Numbered from the stretch's first letter, positions 1-6,805 are shown. The stretch: 11,768 nucleotides of DNA from CAZEJK01 sp964512045 (GCA_964512045.1 CAZEJK010000154.1:1-11768), one strand, 5' to 3'. The notes: generated by a model not told the origin, from the sequence alone. Made by a program: numbers and translations.

Positions 1-950
1 TTCCCCCACGAGACCCCTTCGGAGTAGGTCGCGCCGGACAGACCGCCCCAGTGGACCGGCTCCGGGCAGATCCGCACACCGTAGTGGTAGCGCAAGGGGG
101 CGTCGCGGGTGACCCCGAGGGCCGAGGCGATCTCCTCGACGTAGGGACCGAACTGCTGAGCCCAGTTGCGCGGCACGCCGCCGCCGATGGTGAAGATCCC
201 AAGTCGCTTCTGAGGGAGCAGGCTGTCTGTGAACCGGTCGAGATCCAGGTACGGATCGAACGGGATCCGGGGGAGGCCGGCACGCTCGCGACGGCGGTTG
301 AAGATTCCCACGTCCAGGCCCATCTCCGAGTCGGTCCATGCGGGGATGTACACCGGTACCGAGTGCTCGTATGCCGCCTTGAGGATCCCCCTGTGGTCGG
401 GAGCGTGCTCGATGAGATGGCGGCCCAACGCCTCGCAGATCCGGTGGCTGCAGAGCGTCTCGTGCGCGGGCCACTGCTCGAGGACAGCCTCTAGCGTGGA
501 GGCGACGTGGGCGAGGTTGCGCTCCAGCTCCAAGGTGTCGTACACCCGGTCGTACCCGTGCTCGTACAGTGCACTGTCGTCCATTCCGGGGCGGTACTTG
601 AAGTGTGCGAGACCGGACGCCTCGACGAGCCCATGGCACATGAGAGCGCCGGTGGAGACAATGGCCTGGACCCAGCCGCGCTCGATCATCGAGCAGACGA
701 CCAGGCCCATCTTGGCCACTGTCATCGCGCCGGAGAGGGTCATGACCACGTGGCAGTCGGGATCGGCCACCATCTCCGTGAGCACGTCGGCAGCCTCGCC
801 GAGCTGACGGGCGCCGAACGCGGTCCGGGCCGACTGCTCGAGGAGATCGGAGAACGAGTGGACCTGGTCGAGATCAAGGGGCGTGACGGGCTCGAGACCG
901 TCGGAGATCCCGTCGCGGAGCCGGTCGATGTCACGGAAGCCGTGGCTCAT
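1..950 (-). CDS. Deoxyhypusine synthase family protein (3' end cut by the window edge)
   Basis: The reverse strand reads 316 codons from ATG at 950-948 without a stop, off the left edge. A GGAGG sits 6-7 nt upstream, which fixes the start. Deoxyhypusine-synthase (DHS) fold motifs appear in order: STGALMCHG, a PAWTDSEMG stretch, GGGVPRNW (G256-W262) and YSEGVSWG at the visible end. The last aligns with eukaryotic EAVSWGK, where the Glu, Trp and final Lys are active-site residues. E311 and W315 are present, and the next codon begins AA at the window edge, so the catalytic Lys is probably intact but cannot be read. Eukaryotic and archaeal DHS uses NAD and spermidine to modify eIF5A. Bacteria lack eIF5A, and bacterial relatives are associated with polyamine chemistry such as homospermidine formation, so that is the likelier role here (inference). 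It follows the TerB-like gene by 92 bp on the same strand. Family call strong, substrate unknown. Confidence 0.9.
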   Translation of the reverse strand, partial: MSHGFRDIDRLRDGISDGLEPVTPLDLDQVHSFSDLLEQSARTAFGARQLGEAADVLTEMVADPDCHVVMTLSGAMTVAKMGLVVCSMIERGWVQAIVSTGALMCHGLVEASGLAHFKYRPGMDDSALYEHGYDRVYDTLELERNLAHVASTLEAVLEQWPAHETLCSHRICEALGRHLIEHAPDHRGILKAAYEHSVPVYIPAWTDSEMGLDVGIFNRRRERAGLPRIPFDPYLDLDRFTDSLLPQKRLGIFTIGGGVPRNWAQQFGPYVEEIASALGVTRDAPLRYHYGVRICPEPVHWGGLSGATYSEGVSWG

Positions 951-979
951 GCGTTCCTCCCGGCGGCAGCTCAGCACCG

Positions 980-1000
980 CCGGGCGGAGCGTACGCCCGG
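980..1000. repeat. Inverted repeat in the gap upstream of the DHS-like gene
   Basis: CCGGGCG at 980-986 and CGCCCGG at 994-1000 are perfect inverted 7-mers around a 7-nt loop. They lie in the 92-bp gap between the TerB-like gene and the DHS-like start. No T-run follows on the minus strand, so it is not a canonical intrinsic terminator. It could be a leader hairpin, an operator or chance in GC-rich DNA. Confidence 0.35.
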
Positions 1001-1042
1001 TGGGACGGAAGCGCAAGGGAGAGCGATCCGTCCGCCGCGAGC

Positions 1043-1624
1043 CTAGGTGGCGGTGAACGCGGCCTCGAGATCTGCCAGCATCTTCTTCTCCTCGGCGGAG
1101 ATGCTCGCGAGGCCGAGCACTCCCCCGGCAGCGGCTGCAACCGCGCGTGCGCGGCCGAGGATCTCGTCGCGAAGGATCGCGACGGCGTCGGCATCGAGCG
1201 TGCCTGTCAGCGAGCCCACGTACTCGCGCCAGGTGTCCAGCAGCGCGTCCGACGGCTTGCGTCGCAGCCAGCTGGCCAGCATCTCGTGTCCCGGCGTACC
1301 AGGCGCGACCCCTTTCTCCTCCGCGGCGGCGAGAATGGCGGTGCGCTCCTTCTCCTGGATCTGACCGTCGGCCCAGGCGACCTCGACCAGCGGCACCAGG
1401 CTGAGGGCGAGCAGCGTCTCGGCGCAGAGGTCCAGCTCGACGCACCGTTCCAGCAGTGCGTCATCGGAGATGCCGCTGGCGGCGGCCAACGCCTCTTTGC
1501 GTGCCTGGCGTGCGCTATCACGACGCAGCTTCTCCAGTACCTTCTCGTTCTCCTTGGCGAAGAACGACTCCTCCATGGTCTTTGCGCGGCTACTCAGCAG
1601 CTCTCGTACGGTGGTGGTGCTCAC
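1043..1624 (-). CDS. TerB-like fold small acidic protein
   Basis: This is a 193-residue predicted cytoplasmic protein with no signal peptide or membrane segment. The start is GTG at 1624-1622, because GGGAG lies 7 nt upstream; an in-frame ATG 16 codons later is an alternative. Residues 15-50 are charged and helical, possibly coiled coil. Residues 73-100 carry the TerB/DjlA-type signature: hydrophobic helix, then VAWADGQIQEKE with D86-G87 and acidic residues at the metal-site-like position, then a helix. A weaker second copy (GLASISAEEKKML, 171-183) fits the duplicated helical layout of TerB. TerB-fold proteins are found in tellurite/stress-response systems and as fused sensor or scaffold modules, and some bind divalent metal. 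No ter operon partners are visible, so a tellurite role should not be assumed. It is divergent from the topoisomerase-helicase gene, with its own promoter. Confidence 0.75.
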   Translation of the reverse strand: MSTTTVRELLSSRAKTMEESFFAKENEKVLEKLRRDSARQARKEALAAASGISDDALLERCVELDLCAETLLALSLVPLVEVAWADGQIQEKERTAILAAAEEKGVAPGTPGHEMLASWLRRKPSDALLDTWREYVGSLTGTLDADAVAILRDEILGRARAVAAAAGGVLGLASISAEEKKMLADLEAAFTAT

Positions 1625-1653
1625 GGGCAGTCTCCCTGTTCGATGTCGTGGGC

Positions 1654-1682
1654 AGGATAGCCGGAACGTCAGCCGGTGTAAA
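1654..1682 (-). promoter_or_regulatory. Sigma70-like promoter for the TerB-like gene
   Basis: Read on the minus strand, TTTACA (1682-1677, 5/6 to the -35 consensus) is followed after exactly 17 bp by TATCCT (1659-1654, 4/6 to the -10 consensus). Transcription would begin near 1647, giving a leader of about 23 nt that contains the GGGAG ribosome binding site of the GTG start at 1624. Confidence 0.55.
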
Positions 1683-1755
1683 CGGAGAGTGTTGCGAAGA
1701 GCCTGCCGTGCCGGTGCGAAGATCTGCGCTCGCACCGAGCTCGAGGTGCCATCTG

Positions 1756-1769
1756 CTGCATCGTTGCAG
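1756..1769. repeat. Short inverted repeat in the divergent promoter region
   Basis: CTGCA at 1756-1760 and TGCAG at 1765-1769 flank a TCGT loop, with a possible G-T pair beyond. It lies centrally between the two divergent promoters, where an operator would be expected. It is short enough to be chance. Confidence 0.25.
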
Positions 1770-1824
1770 TCTTTCTGGAGTCGCGGTTCCACCCCGTCTC
1801 CGTCTCGAGCTGTCGTCGAAGACC

Positions 1825-1833
1825 TGGCATACT
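1825..1833 (+). promoter_or_regulatory. Possible extended -10 promoter giving a leaderless mRNA
   Basis: TGGCATACT at 1825-1833 fits the extended -10 form (TGn followed by a hexamer, here CATACT, 4/6). There is no good -35. Initiation 7-8 bp downstream falls on or next to the ATG at 1841. The start has no well-spaced Shine-Dalgarno sequence, since the GGGG before it is too close. Together these suggest leaderless transcription of the topoisomerase-helicase gene. Confidence 0.35.
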
Positions 1834-1840
1834 CGGGGTG

Positions 1841-4800
1841 ATGACGATCGCCGTGATTGCGGAGAAGCCATCGGTGGCGAGGGATCTGGCCCGTGTGCTC
1901 GGCGCCACGAAGAGTGGCACAGGGTACCTGCACGGCAACGGCTATGTGGTCTCATGGGCGGTCGGCCACCTCCTCGAGCTCGCGGCGCCCCACGAGATCG
2001 ATCCCGGCTGGAAGGCGTGGCGACGGGAGACGTTGCCGATGCTTCCGCAGCATTGGCCACTGGTGCCCCGCGCCGCCCGCACCGACCAGCTGACCGTTCT
2101 CCGTCGCATCCTCCGCTCGCGCAAGGTCACCAAGGTCATCTGTGCCACTGACGCTGGGCGTGAGGGAGAGCTGATCTTCCGGCGAATCGCCGAGCACTGT
2201 GGCTGCCAGAAGCCGGTGGAGCGCCTGTGGATCTCATCGCTCACCGATGCGGCGATCCGGGATGGGCTTGCCAGGCTGCGCGATGCGAGCCGGTTCGATG
2301 GTCTGGCCGCCGCCGCCTGCGGGCGGTCGCAGGCCGACTGGCTGGTGGGGATGAACCTGTCGCGCGCATACACCCTGGCCTGCCGAGCCGGCCAGCCAGA
2401 CCGCGAGCTGCTGTCGGTGGGCCGCGTGCAGACGCCGACACTGGCGATGATTGTGGAGCGAGAGCTCGAGATCCGAGCGTTCGTCCCCGAGGGCTACCGG
2501 GTGGTCGAGGTGACCTTCAGACCGCAAACGGGTGACGCGAAGGCGGGTGATGGCGCCTATCGGGGTCGCTGGTTTGCCGGGGAGCATCCCGATGCCGAGA
2601 CGTCCCGACTCCCCGTCGAAGGCGAGGCGGCGGAGGCCGTCGTTGCTCGCGCAGCCAGCGGGGTCGCCACGGTCGCATCGCGCACCGAGAGGCCGAAGCA
2701 GCAGCGGCCGCCGCTCCTGTACGACCTGACAGAGCTCCAACGACACGCCAACAGGCTGTACGGACTCTCGGCCAAACGGACGCTGGCTGCGGCACAGAGG
2801 CTGTACGAGGAGCACAAGCTGCTGACCTACCCGCGCACGGACAGCCGATACCTGACGGCGGACGTCGCTCGCGGCCTGGGCGAGGTGGTGAGCGCCATTC
2901 GGGCTGGCTACGAGGCATCGATTGCCGATGGCAGCGGTACACGGCTGCTGGGGCCGCGGTTTGTCGACGACAGCAAGGTTGGCGACCACCACGCCATCAT
3001 TCCCACACCGGCCTCGCCGGTGGGGGTCCAGCTGAGTGCTGACGACCAGAGGATCTACGATCTCGTCTGTCGGCGCCTGCTGGCGGCCTGGCACGGGCCG
3101 GCGCGGTGGACCTCGGTGGAGGTGGTCACCGAGATCCGTACGCCCGGAGACAGTGGCGAGGAGCTGGTGGACCGGTACGTCAGCCGCGGACGACGGGTGG
3201 AAGCGGCAGGATGGAAGGTGCTCGACGCGCAACCGCCGCGCACAGACCGGGACGAGGACGATGCGGGTCAGCAGCTGCCAGATCCCCTGGAGACCGGTAC
3301 ACAGTGCGTGGTGGTGGCCGCCGACATCGAGGAGAAGACAACCCGTCCGCCGCGACCCTTCACGGAGGGCACGCTGCTCACCGCGATGGAGCGGGCGAGC
3401 ACGCGCGTGGAGGACGAGGAGCTGTCGGAGGCGATGAAGGAGTGTGGCCTGGGGACGCCGGCGACGCGCGCGGAGATCATCGAGACGCTCCTCAAGCGAG
3501 GCTACATCCGGAGGGAGAAGAAGAGCCTGCGTGCCACGGATACCGGAGTGCAGCTGGTGGAGCAGGTGGATCCCATGATCTCCAGCCCGGAGCTGACCGG
3601 CCGCTGGGAAGCACGGCTGCGGGCGGTCGAGCGAGGTGACGAGAGCCTGGCGTCGTTCATGGCGGCGATCGAGGAGCTGGTGCGATCGGTGGTGACCACC
3701 GCCCTCGGCGGACACGCTGCCGTCGTGTTGCCTGATTCTCCAACGGCGCCTTCGACGGCGCTGACCGCCCAGCCGGTCGAACCCCCGTCCGAGGACGAGC
3801 TGAGCGCCCACATGGAGGCGGCGCCGGATCCACCGGAGTGGCTCGCCGGCGGCGAGGAAAGACCCGCAGAGGCGTCGTCCGATCCCCCGGTTCGCGCAAC
3901 GACCGTCCCGCGGTCCAGCGTCGAGACCGATCGTCCGGCACCGGCTGCGTTACCGCCAGTCGGCGAGGGCGGACGCGATCCGTCGGTGCTCGCCGAGCTG
4001 CTGAGGGCGCGGTTCGGGCACCCCGAGTTCCGGCCCTATCAGGAGCCGGTGTGCCGCGCGGTGCTGGCCGGTCACGATGTGCTCCTGGTGATGCCCACCG
4101 GTGCCGGCAAGTCGTTGTGCTATCAGCTGCCCGGTCTGGCCCGTGGTGGCACCACGGTGGTGGTGTCGCCGTTGATTGCCCTGATGGAGGATCAGGTGGC
4201 TGCGTTGCGAGCCGTCGGTGTGGCGGCCGACCGGATCCACTCCGGGCGGGGGCTCCCTGCCGCGCGCGAGGCGCTGTCCGCCTATCGGCAGGGCCAGCTC
4301 GACACTCTGTTCATCGCGCCGGAGCGGCTCGGGGTTCGCGGCTTCCTCGAAGCTCTCGTCGACCGCCCGCCGACACTCGTGGCGATCGACGAGGCGCACT
4401 GCATCTCACACTGGGGGCACGACTTTCGACCGGACTACCGGATGCTGGGCGAGCGTCTGCCGAAGCTGCGACCGGCTCCGGTGATCGCGATGACAGCCAC
4501 CGCCACGCCGCTGGTCCAGCGGGACATCGCTGAGCAGCTCGGGCTGCTGTCTCCGCAGCGGTTCATCCACGGCTTCCGTCGTCATAACATCGCCGTGGAG
4601 GTCGCCGAGGTGCCTCCGTCGGCGCGTCCGAGTGTTGTGGAGTCGGTCCTCAGTCAGTCGGATCGCAGGCCGGCGATCGTGTACGCGCCGAGCAGGAAGC
4701 AGACGGAGTCGCTGGCCGCCCTGCTCAGCGCGCACTGCCGGGCGGCGGCGTATCACGCAGGCATGGCGGCCCGCCGGCGGGACCGGGTCCAGCACCGGTT

Positions 4801-6040
4801 CCTTGCTGGCGAGCTCGACGTCATCGTGGCCACCATCGCGTTTGGGATGGGCGTTGACAAGCCGGATGTCCGCACGGTGATCCACACTGGGCTGCCTGGA
4901 ACCCTCGAGGGGTACTACCAGGAGATCGGTCGCGCGGGACGGGACGGACAGCCGTCGCGGGCGATCCTCCTGTTCTCCTGGGCGGACCGTCATACCCACG
5001 AGTTCTTCCATCAGCGCAACTACCCCGAGCCCCGGACTCTGGCTCGGCTCCATGACCGCTTGAATGATCAGGCACAGTCGGCCGAGACGCTGGCTGCCGC
5101 AACCGGGGTCGAGCTGGAGGTGGTCGAGCAGGCGATCGAGAAGCTGTGGATCCACGGCGGCGCCGAGGTCGATCCGGACGGATCGGCCCGCCGCGGTGAA
5201 GACGGCTGGCGGCGCCCGTACGAGGCGCAGCGGGACCATCGTCAGGCGCAGCTCGACCAGATGCTGCGCTTCGCGCAGGCCCGGCAGTGCCGGATGGTGC
5301 ACCTCGTGCGCCACTTCGGCGATCAGGAGGACTCGGGCCGATCGTGCGGCAGCTGCGATGTCTGTGATCCCCAGCAGTGTGCGGTGCGACGCTTCCGGGA
5401 GCCTTCAGACGAGGAGCGCAGTCTGCTCTACGAGGTGCTGGCAGCACTGCGGGTGCGCGACGGCCAGACCACAGGTCAGCTTCACCGCGAGCTGTGTGAG
5501 CGGTCGGGTCCCGATCGGCGCGCGTTCGAGCGGCTGCTCGGTGGTCTTGTTCGTTCCGGGCTGATCGAGCTCCGCGAGGACTCGTTCGTCAAGGACGGTC
5601 GGACGATCCAGTTCCAGCGCGCGCTGCTCACTGTCGACGGAGCGCACCCCGGGCCTTCCGCTCTGGCTGGCATCGAGGTGGCCGAGGAGGTGGCGCCCAC
5701 GAAGCGACCTCGGAAGCGTCAGGCATCGGCCTCCGGTGGTTCGCGGGGGACCTCGCCGAGCTCGAGGCTCGGCCCGCAGCCGAAGCGACACGCTCCGGTC
5801 GACACCGCGCTCGTTCAGCGGCTGACCGAGTGGCGTCTGCAGGAGGCGCGGCAGCGGGGTGTGCCGGCGTTTCGGATCCTCACGAATCGCACGTTGCGTG
5901 CCCTGGCGGCAGCCCGTCCGTCAAGCGAGGACGAGCTGCTGGCGGTGTCCGGAATCGGGCCCGCCAAGGCTCGCGAGTTCGGCGAGGCGCTGGTCCAGCT
6001 GATTGCCAGCGGGCGCGACGAGCCGACAGACGACAGGTAG
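1841..6040 (+). CDS. DNA topoisomerase III - RecQ helicase fusion protein
   Basis: The product has 1399 residues from ATG 1841; GTG at 1838 is the alternative start. Residues 1-625 form a type IA topoisomerase of the Topo III class: TOPRIM E8-K9 and DAGREGE (D104, G106, E108), SVGRVQTPTL (192-201), nucleophile Y330 with R332 in LTYPRTDS, DHHAIIPT (382-389) and GLGTPATRAE (536-545). Residues 626-715 are a Pro/Ala/acid-rich linker. RecQ follows: motif 0 (F725-Q734), Walker A with K757, DEAH 850-853, aromatic-rich loop 856-866, motif III at 883, motif V 991-1008, motif VI 1025-1036 (R1031, R1034), zinc cysteines C1150, C1169, C1172 and C1175, winged helix ~1185-1267, basic linker, and HRDC ~1320-1390. 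Every catalytic motif of both halves looks intact. Expected activity is ATP-driven 3'-5' unwinding coupled to single-strand passage, as in RecQ-Topo III dissolution and decatenation (known for separate partners, inferred here). No frameshift sign and no strong internal start for RecQ alone. Confidence 0.96.
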   Translation: MTIAVIAEKPSVARDLARVLGATKSGTGYLHGNGYVVSWAVGHLLELAAPHEIDPGWKAWRRETLPMLPQHWPLVPRAARTDQLTVLRRILRSRKVTKVICATDAGREGELIFRRIAEHCGCQKPVERLWISSLTDAAIRDGLARLRDASRFDGLAAAACGRSQADWLVGMNLSRAYTLACRAGQPDRELLSVGRVQTPTLAMIVERELEIRAFVPEGYRVVEVTFRPQTGDAKAGDGAYRGRWFAGEHPDAETSRLPVEGEAAEAVVARAASGVATVASRTERPKQQRPPLLYDLTELQRHANRLYGLSAKRTLAAAQRLYEEHKLLTYPRTDSRYLTADVARGLGEVVSAIRAGYEASIADGSGTRLLGPRFVDDSKVGDHHAIIPTPASPVGVQLSADDQRIYDLVCRRLLAAWHGPARWTSVEVVTEIRTPGDSGEELVDRYVSRGRRVEAAGWKVLDAQPPRTDRDEDDAGQQLPDPLETGTQCVVVAADIEEKTTRPPRPFTEGTLLTAMERASTRVEDEELSEAMKECGLGTPATRAEIIETLLKRGYIRREKKSLRATDTGVQLVEQVDPMISSPELTGRWEARLRAVERGDESLASFMAAIEELVRSVVTTALGGHAAVVLPDSPTAPSTALTAQPVEPPSEDELSAHMEAAPDPPEWLAGGEERPAEASSDPPVRATTVPRSSVETDRPAPAALPPVGEGGRDPSVLAELLRARFGHPEFRPYQEPVCRAVLAGHDVLLVMPTGAGKSLCYQLPGLARGGTTVVVSPLIALMEDQVAALRAVGVAADRIHSGRGLPAAREALSAYRQGQLDTLFIAPERLGVRGFLEALVDRPPTLVAIDEAHCISHWGHDFRPDYRMLGERLPKLRPAPVIAMTATATPLVQRDIAEQLGLLSPQRFIHGFRRHNIAVEVAEVPPSARPSVVESVLSQSDRRPAIVYAPSRKQTESLAALLSAHCRAAAYHAGMAARRRDRVQHRFLAGELDVIVATIAFGMGVDKPDVRTVIHTGLPGTLEGYYQEIGRAGRDGQPSRAILLFSWADRHTHEFFHQRNYPEPRTLARLHDRLNDQAQSAETLAAATGVELEVVEQAIEKLWIHGGAEVDPDGSARRGEDGWRRPYEAQRDHRQAQLDQMLRFAQARQCRMVHLVRHFGDQEDSGRSCGSCDVCDPQQCAVRRFREPSDEERSLLYEVLAALRVRDGQTTGQLHRELCERSGPDRRAFERLLGGLVRSGLIELREDSFVKDGRTIQFQRALLTVDGAHPGPSALAGIEVAEEVAPTKRPRKRQASASGGSRGTSPSSRLGPQPKRHAPVDTALVQRLTEWRLQEARQRGVPAFRILTNRTLRALAAARPSSEDELLAVSGIGPAKAREFGEALVQLIASGRDEPTDDR

Positions 6041-6113
6041 CGAGCTGGCCGTGAGGATCTTCGTGAGAGCGGGTCGTCATCGACGGGGACCGGATGGCCG
6101 GGATCCGGCTGTC

Positions 6114-6148
6114 GGGGCCGGGACCGGCACCCTTGGAGCATTATTTTG
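6114..6148 (+). terminator. Weak candidate terminator after the fusion gene
   Basis: GCCGG (6117-6121) and CCGGC (6124-6128) pair across a 2-nt loop and can be lengthened by GGG/CCC with a bulged A. A T-rich but interrupted stretch (6141-6148, TTATTTTG) follows about 8 nt later. The tight loop and broken T-tract make this a poor intrinsic terminator. An upstream pair, CCGGAT (6090-6095) and ATCCGG (6103-6108), is an alternative stem. Confidence 0.25.
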
Positions 6149-6152
6149 GTTT

Positions 6153-6167
6153 GCGGCCCGCGGCCGC
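6153..6167. repeat. GC hairpin just after the small minus-strand gene
   Basis: GCGGCC (6153-6158) and GGCCGC (6162-6167) form a perfect 6-bp stem with a CGC loop. It begins one base beyond the stop codon of the minus-strand gene at 6169. No T-tract follows in that direction, so it may be a 3' stabilising or Rho-blocking structure rather than an intrinsic terminator. Confidence 0.35.
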
Positions 6168-6168
6168 G

Positions 6169-6423
6169 TTAGACCTTGATTCCGTAGTACCGGAACACGG
6201 CGGCACACGACGGGCAGCGGCGGGCGTGACGTCGCCACTTGCGGACGTAGCGGGAGCGTGGTGGCACCATGGCGAGCAGCTCGGGTGAAACGTGGGCCGA
6301 GCTGGACTCGGGCTCGGGGACGCGTCGCAGTCGGGAGGCGAACCCCGGCTGTACCAGGAGCCGAACAAGCTCGTCCAGGCTCTTGCGCCGACCACCGAAC
6401 ATGAGGGCGTCACCTCCAGACAT
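6169..6423 (-). CDS. Small protein with C-terminal H-x3-C-x2-C motif, function unknown
   Basis: The predicted product has 84 residues. I chose ATG 6423-6421 because GGAGGT (6436-6431) lies 7 nt upstream. A GTG at 6483 would add 20 residues but has no ribosome binding site, and an ATG at 6402 is also preceded by GGAGGT. I do not recognise the family. The N-terminal half looks helical (KSLDELVRLLVQPGF) and the middle is polar and Pro/Ser-rich. The C-terminal 20 residues are strongly basic and then read HARRCPSC followed by a short hydrophobic tail, which matches the H-x3-C-x2-C pattern of zinc-binding anti-sigma factors and other small zinc folds. Anti-sigma domains normally carry this near the N-terminus and have a partner sigma gene, which is absent here, so that function is not claimed. 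It is convergent with the topoisomerase-helicase gene. Confidence 0.55.
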   Translation of the reverse strand: MSGGDALMFGGRRKSLDELVRLLVQPGFASRLRRVPEPESSSAHVSPELLAMVPPRSRYVRKWRRHARRCPSCAAVFRYYGIKV

Positions 6424-6579
6424 GGCCGTGACCTCCGCCACCTCCTTGGCGCCTAATGTACCCTTGATCGGGCTCAGATGCACGTGATCCAGATCGCGTT
6501 GACCGCCGGATCGTCGCGTTCAGGCGCCCTGTGAAGCGTCGCCTGGAGCCATGGGTTGGGGCTCGTTGTCGTGTTCCTC
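6424..6579. other. Unassigned intergenic stretch
   Basis: These 156 bp lie between the small zinc-motif gene and the four-helix-bundle relic. Apart from the Shine-Dalgarno sequences of the small gene (AAGGAGGT and GGAGGT on the minus strand, 6431-6449) I see no supported gene or strong promoter. A GGAGGA on the minus strand just after the relic's stop leads to no ORF of useful length. Confidence 0.4.
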
Positions 6580-6798
6580 CTAATCGAAAGCGAAATGGAG
6601 ACCGCTATCGGGATCAGGATCGGATGCCTCGGTCTCGCCGTAGGCCGCGTGATCCTCCTGAACCTGGTACCCTCTCCCGTCCAGTCGGCTGAGCATGGCC
6701 GCCATGCGATCGGCACGTGCCTCGGTCTTCTCGTACACCCATGCGACGTAGCCGATCGATCGTCGGTAAAGGTTCAGCTTCTCGTGTCCCAGCGTCAT
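6580..6798 (-). pseudogene. Internally deleted four-helix-bundle (23S rRNA IVS-type, S23 family) gene
   Basis: The ORF has 72 codons (ATG 6798, TAG 6580). The N-terminus MTLGHEKLNLYRRSIGYVAW followed by VYEK is the typical first helix of four-helix-bundle proteins encoded by 23S rRNA intervening sequences. The sequence then jumps to RADRMAAMLSRLDGRGYQVQ, which resembles the last helix, and to the AYGE end. Family members usually have about 115-140 residues; roughly 50-70 central residues, including the expected second and third helices, are missing with the reading frame kept. The tail DPDPDSG is encoded by hexanucleotide repeats, as I recall for similar genes in myxobacteria-like genomes. 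No clear Shine-Dalgarno sequence precedes the ATG. It is probably a relic and unlikely to fold as the parent bundle. Intact members bind nucleic acid or act as accessory factors, but no function is claimed here. Confidence 0.7.
6583..6615 (+). repeat. Left arm of inverted repeat flanking the four-helix-bundle relic
   Basis: This 33-bp arm covers the 3' end of the relic ORF, encoding its tail. By hand alignment it matches the reverse complement of 6807-6839 at 29 of 33 positions, with mismatches at arm positions 8, 15, 17 and 20. The arms could pair in RNA to enclose the ORF in a long stem-loop. Confidence 0.6.
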
Positions 6799-6805
6799 AG
6801 TGCAT

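Noticed and set aside
931..1042. Possible promoter for the DHS-like gene (TTGCGC, 17 bp, TACGCT on the minus strand)
   Set aside because: Only 3/6 matches in each box. Co-transcription from the upstream TerB-like gene is as likely.
51..1046. Several plus-strand open frames over the left end
   Set aside because: The minus strand here encodes recognisable deoxyhypusine-synthase motifs, so these are shadows.
2234..3811. Long minus-strand open frame (525 codons) opposite the topoisomerase half
   Set aside because: It is a shadow of the strongly supported plus-strand gene. The translation is rich in Arg, His and Gln with no recognisable motif, as expected from antisense reading of GC-rich codons.
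3716..3985. Idea that the Topo III-RecQ fusion is a sequencing or assembly artefact
   Set aside because: The frame stays open with normal codon character through the linker. Neither half shows a lost stop, truncated motif or strong internal start, though only reads can fully exclude it.
4406..5314. Minus-strand open frame opposite the RecQ half
   Set aside because: It lies wholly antisense to conserved helicase motifs and has no family resemblance or ribosome binding site.
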